Shown: piece after piece, positions 1-5,430 of the stretch
Layout of the letters: every line of letters begins with the position of its first letter
How positions within the stretch are numbered: the first letter of the stretch is position 1
NCBI GenBank assembly: GCA_027322375.1
Contig: DAHVRS010000567.1
Span: 1 to 6,280, forward strand
Source of the DNA: Brachybacterium sp.
GTDB taxonomy: Bacteria; Actinomycetota; Actinomycetes; Actinomycetales; Dermabacteraceae
DNA length: 6,280 nucleotides
Reading direction: 5' to 3'
Translations under genes and position numbers: made by a program
The notes under the pieces: generated by a model
What the model was told of the DNA's origin: nothing
Databases searched by the model: none
Seen by the model: the letters and a program-made list of their open reading frames with translations, nothing else

Positions 1-1310
1 CCTCGATGACGAAGTCCTTCACCGCCGCGACGATCCTCGCCCTGCGCGATGAGGCCCGGCTGCGCCTGGACGACCCGGTCTCCGTCCACGTGCCGGAGGC
101 CGCGGGTGCCTTCGACCTGCAGGCCGATGACCGCGAACCCACCCTTGGCCAGCTGCTGAGCATGAGCGGCGGCCTCGTCACCGACAATCCCTGGGGCGAC
201 CGCCAGCAGTCCCTGCCGCGCGAGGGCTTCGATGAGGTGCTCACCGGCGGGCTCGGGCACGCGCACCGCCCCGGCAGCGGCTTCGAGTACTCCAACACCG
301 GCTACGCCCTGCTGGGCCGCGTGATCGACGAGGTGACCGGCACCGGCTACGCCGAGGAGATCCGCCGTCGCTTCCTCGAGCCGCTGGGCCTCGCTGCGAG
401 CGGCTGGGACGCCCCGGAGATCGACACCTCCCGCCTCGCCACCGGGCATCGCCTCGCCGACCGCACGGACGCGACCCGCTTCGAGCAGGTCCCGCTGGAC
501 GGCCACGGCGTCTATGGGGCGATGGCCGGGCTGTTCTCCACCGTCGACGACATCGCCGCCTGGGTGCGGTTCCTCGCCGCCGCCGATGCGCCCGACGCCG
601 CCGCGCGCCCCGCCGGCCCGCTCGCCACCGCCTCCCGCCGCGAGATGCAGCAGATGCACCGCCACCACCGACTCGCACCCCTGCCGGTGGATCCCGCGAC
701 CGGGAAGTCCCCCGGCTTCGACCGAGTGCGCGGCTACGGGTACGGGCTCGTCATCGAGCAGTTCCCGGACCTGGGCGAGCTCGTCTCCCACTCCGGCGGC
801 TACCCCGGCTACGGCTCGTTCATGGTGTGGCACCGCGACTCCGGGGTGGGGATCGTGGCGCTCGCGAACTCGAAGTACGCTCCGGCCGTCGCCCTGTCCA
901 TGGAGGCGCTGCGCCTGCTGCACCGCGACGCCCCGGACCTGCTCGCCCGCCGCTCCCCCACCCCCGCGCCCCGCACCCTCGAGGCCGCGCAGGCAGCACT
1001 GGACTGGCTGCGCAGCGGCGAGGCCGCGCACGCCGATGCCTGGTTCGCGGACACGATGGAGCTCGACGTGCCCCGCCCGGAGCGACGGCGCCGGCTCAAG
1101 ACGGCACTCGCTGCGGCAGGGCGCGGGCCTCAGGTGCTCGATACGCTGCAGGTCGAGGAGGCGCAGGTGCTCAGCCCCGCCCAGCTGCGCTGGCAGGTCC
1201 CGGGCGCTGAGAGCGCGAGCGCGGATCTTAGGATCGACCTGCTGATGGACCCGCGACGCGAAGCACGGATCCAGGCGCTGGACACCACCGCGCCCGCCCG
1301 CGCGAAGTAA
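1..1310 (+). CDS. Beta-lactamase-family serine hydrolase, 5'-truncated by window edge
   Basis: This is the penicillin-binding/class C beta-lactamase fold, whose members hydrolyse beta-lactams, D-amino-acid peptides or esters; the substrate here cannot be told. All three active-site motifs are visible. Codon 3-5 is TCG, giving S-M-T-K (SxxK), with the nucleophile serine directly before the first ATG at base 6. The second motif is Y-S-N at bases 288-296. The third is H-S-G-G from base 789, followed by the typical hydrophobic strand GVGIVALAN. Because SxxK normally lies tens of residues into these proteins, the ATG at base 6 is internal and the real start is upstream of the window. After the hydrolase core (to about base 940) there is a further region of about 120 residues, Ala- and Arg-rich with no recognised motif, perhaps a small accessory domain. 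No signal peptide can be judged. The gene ends in TAA and converges on the kinase gene. The fold is certain; the specificity is unknown. Confidence 0.93.
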   Translation, partial: SMTKSFTAATILALRDEARLRLDDPVSVHVPEAAGAFDLQADDREPTLGQLLSMSGGLVTDNPWGDRQQSLPREGFDEVLTGGLGHAHRPGSGFEYSNTGYALLGRVIDEVTGTGYAEEIRRRFLEPLGLAASGWDAPEIDTSRLATGHRLADRTDATRFEQVPLDGHGVYGAMAGLFSTVDDIAAWVRFLAAADAPDAAARPAGPLATASRREMQQMHRHHRLAPLPVDPATGKSPGFDRVRGYGYGLVIEQFPDLGELVSHSGGYPGYGSFMVWHRDSGVGIVALANSKYAPAVALSMEALRLLHRDAPDLLARRSPTPAPRTLEAAQAALDWLRSGEAAHADAWFADTMELDVPRPERRRRLKTALAAAGRGPQVLDTLQVEEAQVLSPAQLRWQVPGAESASADLRIDLLMDPRREARIQALDTTAPARAK

Positions 1311-1333
1311 GAAGCAAGGAGCGCTCTCACCGA

Positions 1334-1373
1334 ACGGGGCGCGCTCAGCGGAGCGCAGGCCGGGCGGCCCCGT
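1334..1373. terminator. Nested stem-loop in convergent gap, probable bidirectional terminator
   Basis: Outer arms ACGGGGC (1334-1340) and GCCCCGT (1367-1373) are perfect reverse complements. Directly inside the left arm is a second perfect hairpin, GCGCTC (1341-1346), loop AGCG, GAGCGC (1351-1356). A GGCC-GGGC-GGCC element (1358-1369) overlaps the right arm. It lies 23 bases after the serine hydrolase stop and 22 bases beyond the kinase stop on the other strand, as expected for a shared terminator. There is no T-tract, so classical Rho-independent action is uncertain. Confidence 0.5.
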
Positions 1374-1395
1374 CGGCCACGTGCGAGGGGCGCTG

Positions 1396-2625
1396 CTAGA
1401 AGATCATCAGCAGCAGCATCGCGACCAGGGCGCCAAGGACCAGGGCGGAGCCTGCGCCGAGCGCGACCGCGATGACCGGGCCGCGGTCGCGGCCGGTCTC
1501 CCCCGCCTGCCCCGTCATGCCCGTGGCGGTGAGGGTCTGCGGGGTCGTGTACTGCTGCGGGGTGGACCGCTGCTGCGGCGGAGCGTACTGCCGCGCGGGG
1601 GCCATCAGCTGCGGCGGGGCCGCGACCTGCACCGGAGACCCGGACCAGCGCGGACCCGTCTGCGGTGAGGGGGACCCGGCGGTGAAGCCCTGCTTCACCT
1701 GACCGGCACGGATCGCCTCGAGCGAGGAGGGGGCGACGTGCGGAGCGGGCCGCTCGGGTCGAGCGGCGCCCGGCGCGTCCGGCGGCAGCGGATCCAGGGT
1801 GTCCTTCAGCTCGAGCGGGGTGCCGTCAGCGTGGGTGAGCGGATATCCCTGCGGCACGCGCGGCAGATCGCGGCGCACCGAGTCCGCGTCCTGGTAGCGC
1901 TCCTCCGGCTGGCCCGCGAGGAGACGGCGGATCACCGCGGAGAACTTCGGGGTGACACCGCGCAGGTACTGGGAGAGCTCATCAGGCCGGAACGCGCCGT
2001 CGCGCAGCTTCAGCGGCCCGTTCAGCGCCACGAGCGCGACCACTCCCGCGGCGTAGAGGTCATGGGAGGGGGCGGGCTCCGCCATCGAGAACAACTCCGG
2101 CGCCATGTAGCCGGGAGTGCCGTTGACCATCCCGACGTGGGTGAAGCGCACATCCGTCTCGTGCACCGCGATCCCGAAGTCCGCCAGGCGCGAGACAGGA
2201 TGGGCCAGGCCCCGCGGCTCGAACATGATGTTCGCGGGTTTCACGTCGCGGTGGATCCAGCCCGCCGCGTGCACGTGCGCGAGCCCGTCCAGCAGCTGAT
2301 CCAGCAGCACCACCACAGCGGGCTCGGCGAGCTTGCCGCGGGTCTTCACGACCGACTCGAGCGTCCCGCCGGAGACCAGCGGCATCGCGATCACCACATG
2401 CTCATCCTCGGCGCCCCAGCCGTAGGGGGTGAGCAGGTGCGGATGATCGAAGCTGACACCCTTCTCCCGCACGAAGCGCATCAGGTCCGCGGAATCCCGC
2501 TGCCGCAGCACCTTCGCCGCGCAGAGCTCCTCGGTCTTCGAGTCCCAGGCGCTCCAGACGGACCCCGACCCGCCCTTCGCGATGAGGTCGATGAGCGCGA
2601 AGCGCCCGACGATGATGTCAGCCAT
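1396..2625 (-). CDS. Hanks-type Ser/Thr protein kinase with C-terminal membrane anchor, no ectodomain
   Basis: A 409-residue protein kinase phosphorylating Ser/Thr, probably at the inner face of the membrane. Catalytic features in order: nucleotide loop at 15-23 (AKGGSGSV, with Ala16 where the first Gly of GxGxxG usually sits), Lys38 in AAKVL, alpha-C Glu54, HRD at 125-127 with Lys129 and Asn132, DFG at 149-151, activation loop with Thr158, Thr162 and Thr170, APE at 175-177, Asp189 and Arg243. These make an active kinase likely. Residues 270-380 are a Pro/Gln/Thr-rich linker. Residues 383-407 form one hydrophobic helix, and the protein ends two residues later, so there are no PASTA or other extracellular sensor repeats as in PknB. 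The frame stays open far upstream, but the start is set at the ATG of MADIIVGRF: it precedes the kinase domain by only a few residues and has GGAG four bases before it. Divergent from the small membrane protein gene and convergent with the hydrolase gene. Target unknown. Confidence 0.93.
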   Translation of the reverse strand: MADIIVGRFALIDLIAKGGSGSVWSAWDSKTEELCAAKVLRQRDSADLMRFVREKGVSFDHPHLLTPYGWGAEDEHVVIAMPLVSGGTLESVVKTRGKLAEPAVVVLLDQLLDGLAHVHAAGWIHRDVKPANIMFEPRGLAHPVSRLADFGIAVHETDVRFTHVGMVNGTPGYMAPELFSMAEPAPSHDLYAAGVVALVALNGPLKLRDGAFRPDELSQYLRGVTPKFSAVIRRLLAGQPEERYQDADSVRRDLPRVPQGYPLTHADGTPLELKDTLDPLPPDAPGAARPERPAPHVAPSSLEAIRAGQVKQGFTAGSPSPQTGPRWSGSPVQVAAPPQLMAPARQYAPPQQRSTPQQYTTPQTLTATGMTGQAGETGRDRGPVIAVALGAGSALVLGALVAMLLLMIF

Positions 2626-2634
2626 AGTGCTCCG

Positions 2635-2696
2635 AGCATATCGGGACGACTCGGACCGGGGGCTATGCTGACGGCGTCCGCCGAGCACAGGAGGTG
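2635..2696. promoter_or_regulatory. Divergent promoter region between kinase and small membrane protein
   Basis: The 76-bp gap must hold both promoters. A TATGCT -10-like hexamer lies at 2664-2669 on the plus strand, with a weak -35-like TCGGGA at 2641-2646 (17-base spacing). The same hexamer occurs in mirror orientation on the minus strand at 2640-2635, but it is only nine bases from the kinase ATG, so as a promoter it would give an almost leaderless message. The plus-strand gene has a strong ribosome binding site, AGGAGGTG at 2689-2696, five bases before its GTG. The promoter calls are from pattern alone. Confidence 0.35.
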
Positions 2697-2701
2697 GGAG
2701 C

Positions 2702-2962
2702 GTGGGCGTGCTCCAAGGCGACTCCTTCTGGGATCCGGTCCCCTTCTCATGGCCGCTGATGCTGATCATGCTCGCGGTGTGCCTGCTGCTGACGATCGCC
2801 TTCCTGGTGTGGACCGCGGTGCAGTCGGACAAGCCCGACACCGATCCCGGTCCCCTGCTGGACCGCGCCACGGCGCGCGACCGCAAGAAGGCACGCACCG
2901 TGCAGCGCCGCCTCGATGCGGATGCGGGCCGCGCCGACACCTCCGAGCCCGAGCTCCGCTGA
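2702..2962 (+). CDS. Small single-pass membrane protein of unknown function
   Basis: An 86-residue protein I do not recognise. The GTG start is chosen because AGGAGGTG lies five bases upstream. Residues 1-16 are a short polar and aromatic leader (DSFWDPVPFSW), residues 17-41 form one strongly hydrophobic helix, and residues 42-86 are charged. Within the tail, residues 52-76 are rich in Arg/Lys and Asp and are likely a basic amphipathic helix, followed by an acidic end. The basic tail predicts N-outside, C-inside by the positive-inside rule. There is no cleavage site or lipobox. It is transcribed divergently from the kinase gene, 76 bp away, and separated from the next plus-strand gene by a hairpin and 195 bp, so it is probably monocistronic. 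A role as kinase partner or substrate is possible but rests only on position. Confidence 0.8.
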   Translation: MGVLQGDSFWDPVPFSWPLMLIMLAVCLLLTIAFLVWTAVQSDKPDTDPGPLLDRATARDRKKARTVQRRLDADAGRADTSEPELR

Positions 2963-2986
2963 GCCTGCTGCGCTGCTGGCCACTGC

Positions 2987-3008
2987 GCTGCGGGACTGGT
3001 CCCGCAGC
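2987..3008 (+). terminator. Strong hairpin after small membrane protein gene
   Basis: Perfect 10-base arms GCTGCGGGAC (2987-2996) and GTCCCGCAGC (2999-3008) are separated by only TG, so in RNA the innermost pairs would open to a larger loop. It begins 25 bases after the stop codon. A second, weaker hairpin follows: AGCCTG (3015-3020), loop CCGTC, CAGGCT (3026-3031). There is no T-run. Placement and stability favour a terminator, although a regulatory structure for the next gene cannot be excluded. Confidence 0.55.
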
Positions 3009-3055
3009 CTGCTGAGCCTGCCGTCCAGGCTGCTGAGCGCGCGCCTCCCCCGACG

Positions 3056-3090
3056 TTCACCTCGAGGTGGCCCGGCGCTCACCTTCACCT
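3056..3090. promoter_or_regulatory. Candidate operator: 12-bp palindrome plus repeated TCACCT
   Basis: CACCTCGAGGTG at 3058-3069 is a perfect 12-bp palindrome. The hexamer TCACCT occurs at 3057-3062 (overlapping the left half of the palindrome) and again, back to back, at 3079-3084 and 3085-3090. The cluster ends 68 bases before the ATG of the phosphodiesterase-like gene and upstream of a possible -10. It resembles a repressor or activator site, but no known regulator is assigned. Confidence 0.3.
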
Positions 3091-3114
3091 TCCGTCCTGG
3101 CCAGCAGCAACGCC

Positions 3115-3150
3115 TAGGGTTCCCGGACCTCGGCCCGGATTTTCAGGAGG
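3115..3150 (+). promoter_or_regulatory. Possible -10 and clear ribosome binding site for the phosphodiesterase-like gene
   Basis: AGGAGG at 3145-3150 lies seven bases before the ATG at 3158 and fixes that start. TAGGGT at 3115-3120 fits the actinobacterial TAnnnT -10 pattern, but no convincing -35 sits 16-18 bases upstream, so the promoter part is weak while the ribosome binding site is firm. Confidence 0.45.
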
Positions 3151-3157
3151 CGCCACG

Positions 3158-4495
3158 ATGGCACCAGGACGCACTCTTCTGCTCGCCGTCGACGGCCTCG
3201 ACGAGCACGACATCGTTGTGCTGCGCGCCGATCCGGCGCCGCGCCCCCATCTGACCGCGCTGCTCGAGGCGCCGCCTGCGGCGCGGATCCGTCCTGGCGG
3301 CACCTCCGATCCCGCCCCCGCCCTGGTGAGCCTGATGACCGGGGAGCCTGCCGGGTCCACCGGGGTGGGGACGGGGACGCCGTTCCTGCCCGAGCATCCC
3401 GGCAGGCAGGGTGCCTGGTACGCCTCCGCTCTGCGGGTGCCGACGCTGCTGGACGAGGCGGCGCGCGCCGGGCTCGTCACTGCTGCGCTGCAGTGGCCGG
3501 CGACCGCCGGCGCCCCGCTCGATCTCTGCCTCCCGCTCGTGGAGGATCTCGCCGCGCATCGCACCCGTTGGGACATGGCCGAGGCCACGAGCTCACCGCG
3601 GATGGTCGCCGAGCATCTCGCGCCGCGTCGGGCGGCCGGGGTGCAGCTCTCGCAGGTCCCGCCGGACGCACTCGTTGCCGAGATCGCCGCGGAGGCGCTC
3701 GCGGCGGGCCGGATCGACCTCACTGCGGTGCGGCTGACCGGACTCGGCACGGTGCGTCGCACCGAGGGGCTCGGCTCCGCGGCCGCACGACGGACACTGC
3801 CGGACACCGCCGACGCGCTCGAGCAGACGCTCGGCGCCTTCGCCCCGCAGCCGGACGACCTGGTCCTGCTCATCCCCGGCCGGCCGCTCGTGCCCACCAC
3901 GCTGCTGGTCCACCCGAACACCGCGCTCGCGAGAGAGGACCTGCTGCGCACCGAGGGGACACTGCTCGCGTCCTACCGAGCCGTGGTGCACCCCGACGGG
4001 CCGCGCGGGATCGTGCACGTGCACCGCGAGGAGGGCTTTGCGGTGCGGGAAGGTGCGCTCTCGACTCTCGAGGCGCTCTGCCGCGACCACGCCCGCGCGC
4101 AAGCCGAGGCGCACACCCAGAACGGGACGCGCAGTCTGGACGGCACGCGCAGCGAGGACGGAGACCGGGGATCGGGCGGGACGCTCACCCTGCGCCGGGT
4201 CGAGGACGGCGAGGGCGCGACCGCGACGACGGACGTGATCGGGGTGCTCGAGGGCGGACCGGGCACGGCGATCGGCTGCTCGGCGACGCATCGCGTGCTG
4301 GTCGACGGCGCGGATCCCTACCGGGCCGGCCCCTGGGCGGTGACGGACCCGTCGGCGCCGGTGCTCGTGCGCGGGATGGGGCCGGGTCTGCCGGGGACGG
4401 GGCGTCCCGGCGACGTGCCTGAGGGGTCGTGGGCGGAGATCGGGAGGTCGCTCGCCGCCGCGCTCGGGCTCAGCCGCACACCCGTGGCGAGCTGA
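3158..4495 (+). CDS. Type I phosphodiesterase/nucleotide pyrophosphatase-like protein, catalytic residues degenerate
   Basis: A 445-residue cytoplasmic protein (no signal peptide) with the order of elements of the bacterial type I phosphodiesterase branch of the alkaline phosphatase superfamily: strand and Asp12 in LAVDG; SLMTG at 58-62, as in the family's S-L-x-T-G after the nucleophile; VPTLLDEAARAG and WPAT at 94-117; L-T-x-L at 193-196, equivalent to the Y-L-x-x-L-D strand; a strand at 234-239; HPN at 252-254; and GPGL near 408-411. By my manual alignment the nucleophile Thr position is Pro52, the Asp and His of the D-x-x-x-H motif are Gly197 and Arg201, and the SDHG motif reads P-G-R-P (240-243). 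Only Asp12, and possibly His378, remain of the metal ligands. The frame is intact, with a good ribosome binding site, so a non-catalytic or altered role is likelier than decay. The family call is from motif order and is moderately sure. Confidence 0.72.
   Translation: MAPGRTLLLAVDGLDEHDIVVLRADPAPRPHLTALLEAPPAARIRPGGTSDPAPALVSLMTGEPAGSTGVGTGTPFLPEHPGRQGAWYASALRVPTLLDEAARAGLVTAALQWPATAGAPLDLCLPLVEDLAAHRTRWDMAEATSSPRMVAEHLAPRRAAGVQLSQVPPDALVAEIAAEALAAGRIDLTAVRLTGLGTVRRTEGLGSAAARRTLPDTADALEQTLGAFAPQPDDLVLLIPGRPLVPTTLLVHPNTALAREDLLRTEGTLLASYRAVVHPDGPRGIVHVHREEGFAVREGALSTLEALCRDHARAQAEAHTQNGTRSLDGTRSEDGDRGSGGTLTLRRVEDGEGATATTDVIGVLEGGPGTAIGCSATHRVLVDGADPYRAGPWAVTDPSAPVLVRGMGPGLPGTGRPGDVPEGSWAEIGRSLAAALGLSRTPVAS
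4121..4174 (+). repeat. Imperfect 18-bp tandem repeat within the phosphodiesterase-like gene
   Basis: Three successive 18-base units (4121-4138, 4139-4156, 4157-4174) encode NGTRSL, DGTRSE and DGDRGS. Units 1 and 2 are near-identical (GGGACGCGCAG versus GGCACGCGCAG in the core); unit 3 is diverged. The unit length keeps the reading frame. It codes a polar, probably disordered surface loop before the strand TLTLRRV. Confidence 0.55.
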
Positions 4496-4510
4496 CAGCA
4501 CACGTCAGAC

Positions 4511-4555
4511 GCGGGGCTGATCGGCCGACGGCGCTGACAGCCGACGGGGCCCCGC
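4511..4555. terminator. Nested stem-loop in convergent gap, probable bidirectional terminator
   Basis: Outer arms GCGGGGC (4511-4517) and GCCCCGC (4549-4555) are perfect reverse complements. Inside are TCGGC (4521-4525) and GCCGA (4540-4544), also complementary. A direct repeat GCCGACGG occurs at 4524-4531 and 4540-4547. It sits 15 bases after each of the two converging stop codons (4495 plus strand, 4571 minus strand). There is no T-tract. Confidence 0.5.
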
Positions 4556-4570
4556 AGAGGGCACAGGTTC

Positions 4571-5398
4571 TCAGTCGGCCCGGACCGGGTCGAGGCCGAG
4601 GACGGCGCGGATCGCCACGATCTGCGCCCGACGGGCTTCCTGCGCGGCAGCGCCACGGCCATGCACGGCCAACCCGTCGGCCGCGCGATCATCGCCCGAG
4701 CTCGCGATCTCCTCGAGAGCGGACTCGCCACCGGCGACCTGAACCGCGGTGTGAAGGCGGCGGGCATCGCCGGCAAGCGGCTCGGACGCGCCGACGACGA
4801 GGTGCACCGGAGGCAGGCCGCTCAGGTCACCGCGCAGCGGGCTGAGCCGCACGTTCTCGCCCGGGACCGCGCCCGCGTAGAGCCGTGCGGCGGTGCCGAG
4901 GTCGGTGGGGGCGGCGAGGTGCGGGAGCAGGTCCGCCCACGGGGCGGCGAGCTCGAGGCCGGCGGGAGCATCCGACGGCGCGAGGGTGCGGGCCACGGCG
5001 AGCGCGAGCCCGGCCCCGGCCTCGTCTCCGGAGAGGATCCAGCGTCCCGGGCGCAGGAGGGTCTCCTCGACCATCGCGTCCAGGGCGTGCAGCACGTCCT
5101 CGACCGCGGCGGGGAAGGGGTGGCGGGGCGCGAGGCGGTAGTGGATCATCGCGGCCGCGGTGCCGCTGCGGCGCGCGACCTCCTCGAGCCACTCCCAGTG
5201 CGCGGGCTTCTCCCCCTCGAGATAGGAGCCGCCGTGCAGGTGCACGATCACGCCCTGCCCGGCGAGGTGCTCATCGATCCAGGTCACGGGCACACCGCCG
5301 TGGCGTCGGCGCTGGACCCGCTCGGGGGTCGCGACAGCGCGGGAGGGGGTGGTGGGCCGCTGGGAGGCCAGGATGCGCAACGTGCGGACGAGGCTCAT
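4571..5398 (-). CDS. HSL-type alpha/beta hydrolase homologue with Glu in place of the nucleophile Ser
   Basis: A 275-residue alpha/beta-hydrolase fold of the hormone-sensitive-lipase/acetyl-hydrolase group (usually about 300-350 residues). Hallmarks: oxyanion-hole motif H-L-H-G-G at 53-57; YRLAPRHPFPAAVEDV at 87-102, almost the family consensus; nucleophile elbow at 124-130; and SPLRGDLSGLPP at 186-197. The elbow reads G-D-E-A-G-A-G where active members have G-D-S-A-G-G, so the nucleophile Ser is Glu126 (codon GAG, 5023-5021). The catalytic acid position, normally Asp in DPL, is Glu206 in SEPL. His246 in VHG may be the catalytic His. Esterase activity is therefore unlikely unless another residue serves. 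The start is the ATG at 5398; no Shine-Dalgarno sequence is evident before it, and the upstream in-frame sequence lies in the transporter gene. It follows the transporter gene by 32 bp and is probably in its operon. Confidence 0.87.
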   Translation of the reverse strand: MSLVRTLRILASQRPTTPSRAVATPERVQRRRHGGVPVTWIDEHLAGQGVIVHLHGGSYLEGEKPAHWEWLEEVARRSGTAAAMIHYRLAPRHPFPAAVEDVLHALDAMVEETLLRPGRWILSGDEAGAGLALAVARTLAPSDAPAGLELAAPWADLLPHLAAPTDLGTAARLYAGAVPGENVRLSPLRGDLSGLPPVHLVVGASEPLAGDARRLHTAVQVAGGESALEEIASSGDDRAADGLAVHGRGAAAQEARRAQIVAIRAVLGLDPVRAD

Positions 5399-5430
5399 GG
5401 GGGAATGATCCCACGGATCGGCCGCTGGTT

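Noticed and set aside
1738..3015. A 425-codon open frame on the plus strand opposite the kinase
   Set aside because: It is antisense to a kinase with complete motifs, has Arg/Gly/His-rich composition without domains, and spans the divergent promoter gap; it is a GC-driven shadow.
2626..3060. Upstream extension of the kinase frame by 145 codons
   Set aside because: It overlaps the divergent small gene and its strong ribosome binding site, is low-complexity, and the kinase fold begins right after the ATG at 2625.
3085..3951. A 288-codon minus-strand Ser/Arg-rich frame opposite the phosphodiesterase-like gene
   Set aside because: Its composition is typical of reverse-complement shadows, and the plus-strand gene has a good ribosome binding site and family motifs.
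3158..4495. Reading the phosphodiesterase-like gene as a decaying pseudogene
   Set aside because: It has no stop or frameshift in 445 codons, codon choice matches its neighbours, and the ribosome binding site is intact.
4496..4570. Possible small RNA or small gene in the convergent gap
   Set aside because: No start codon with a ribosome binding site and no promoter-like sequence; the stem-loop is best explained as a terminator.
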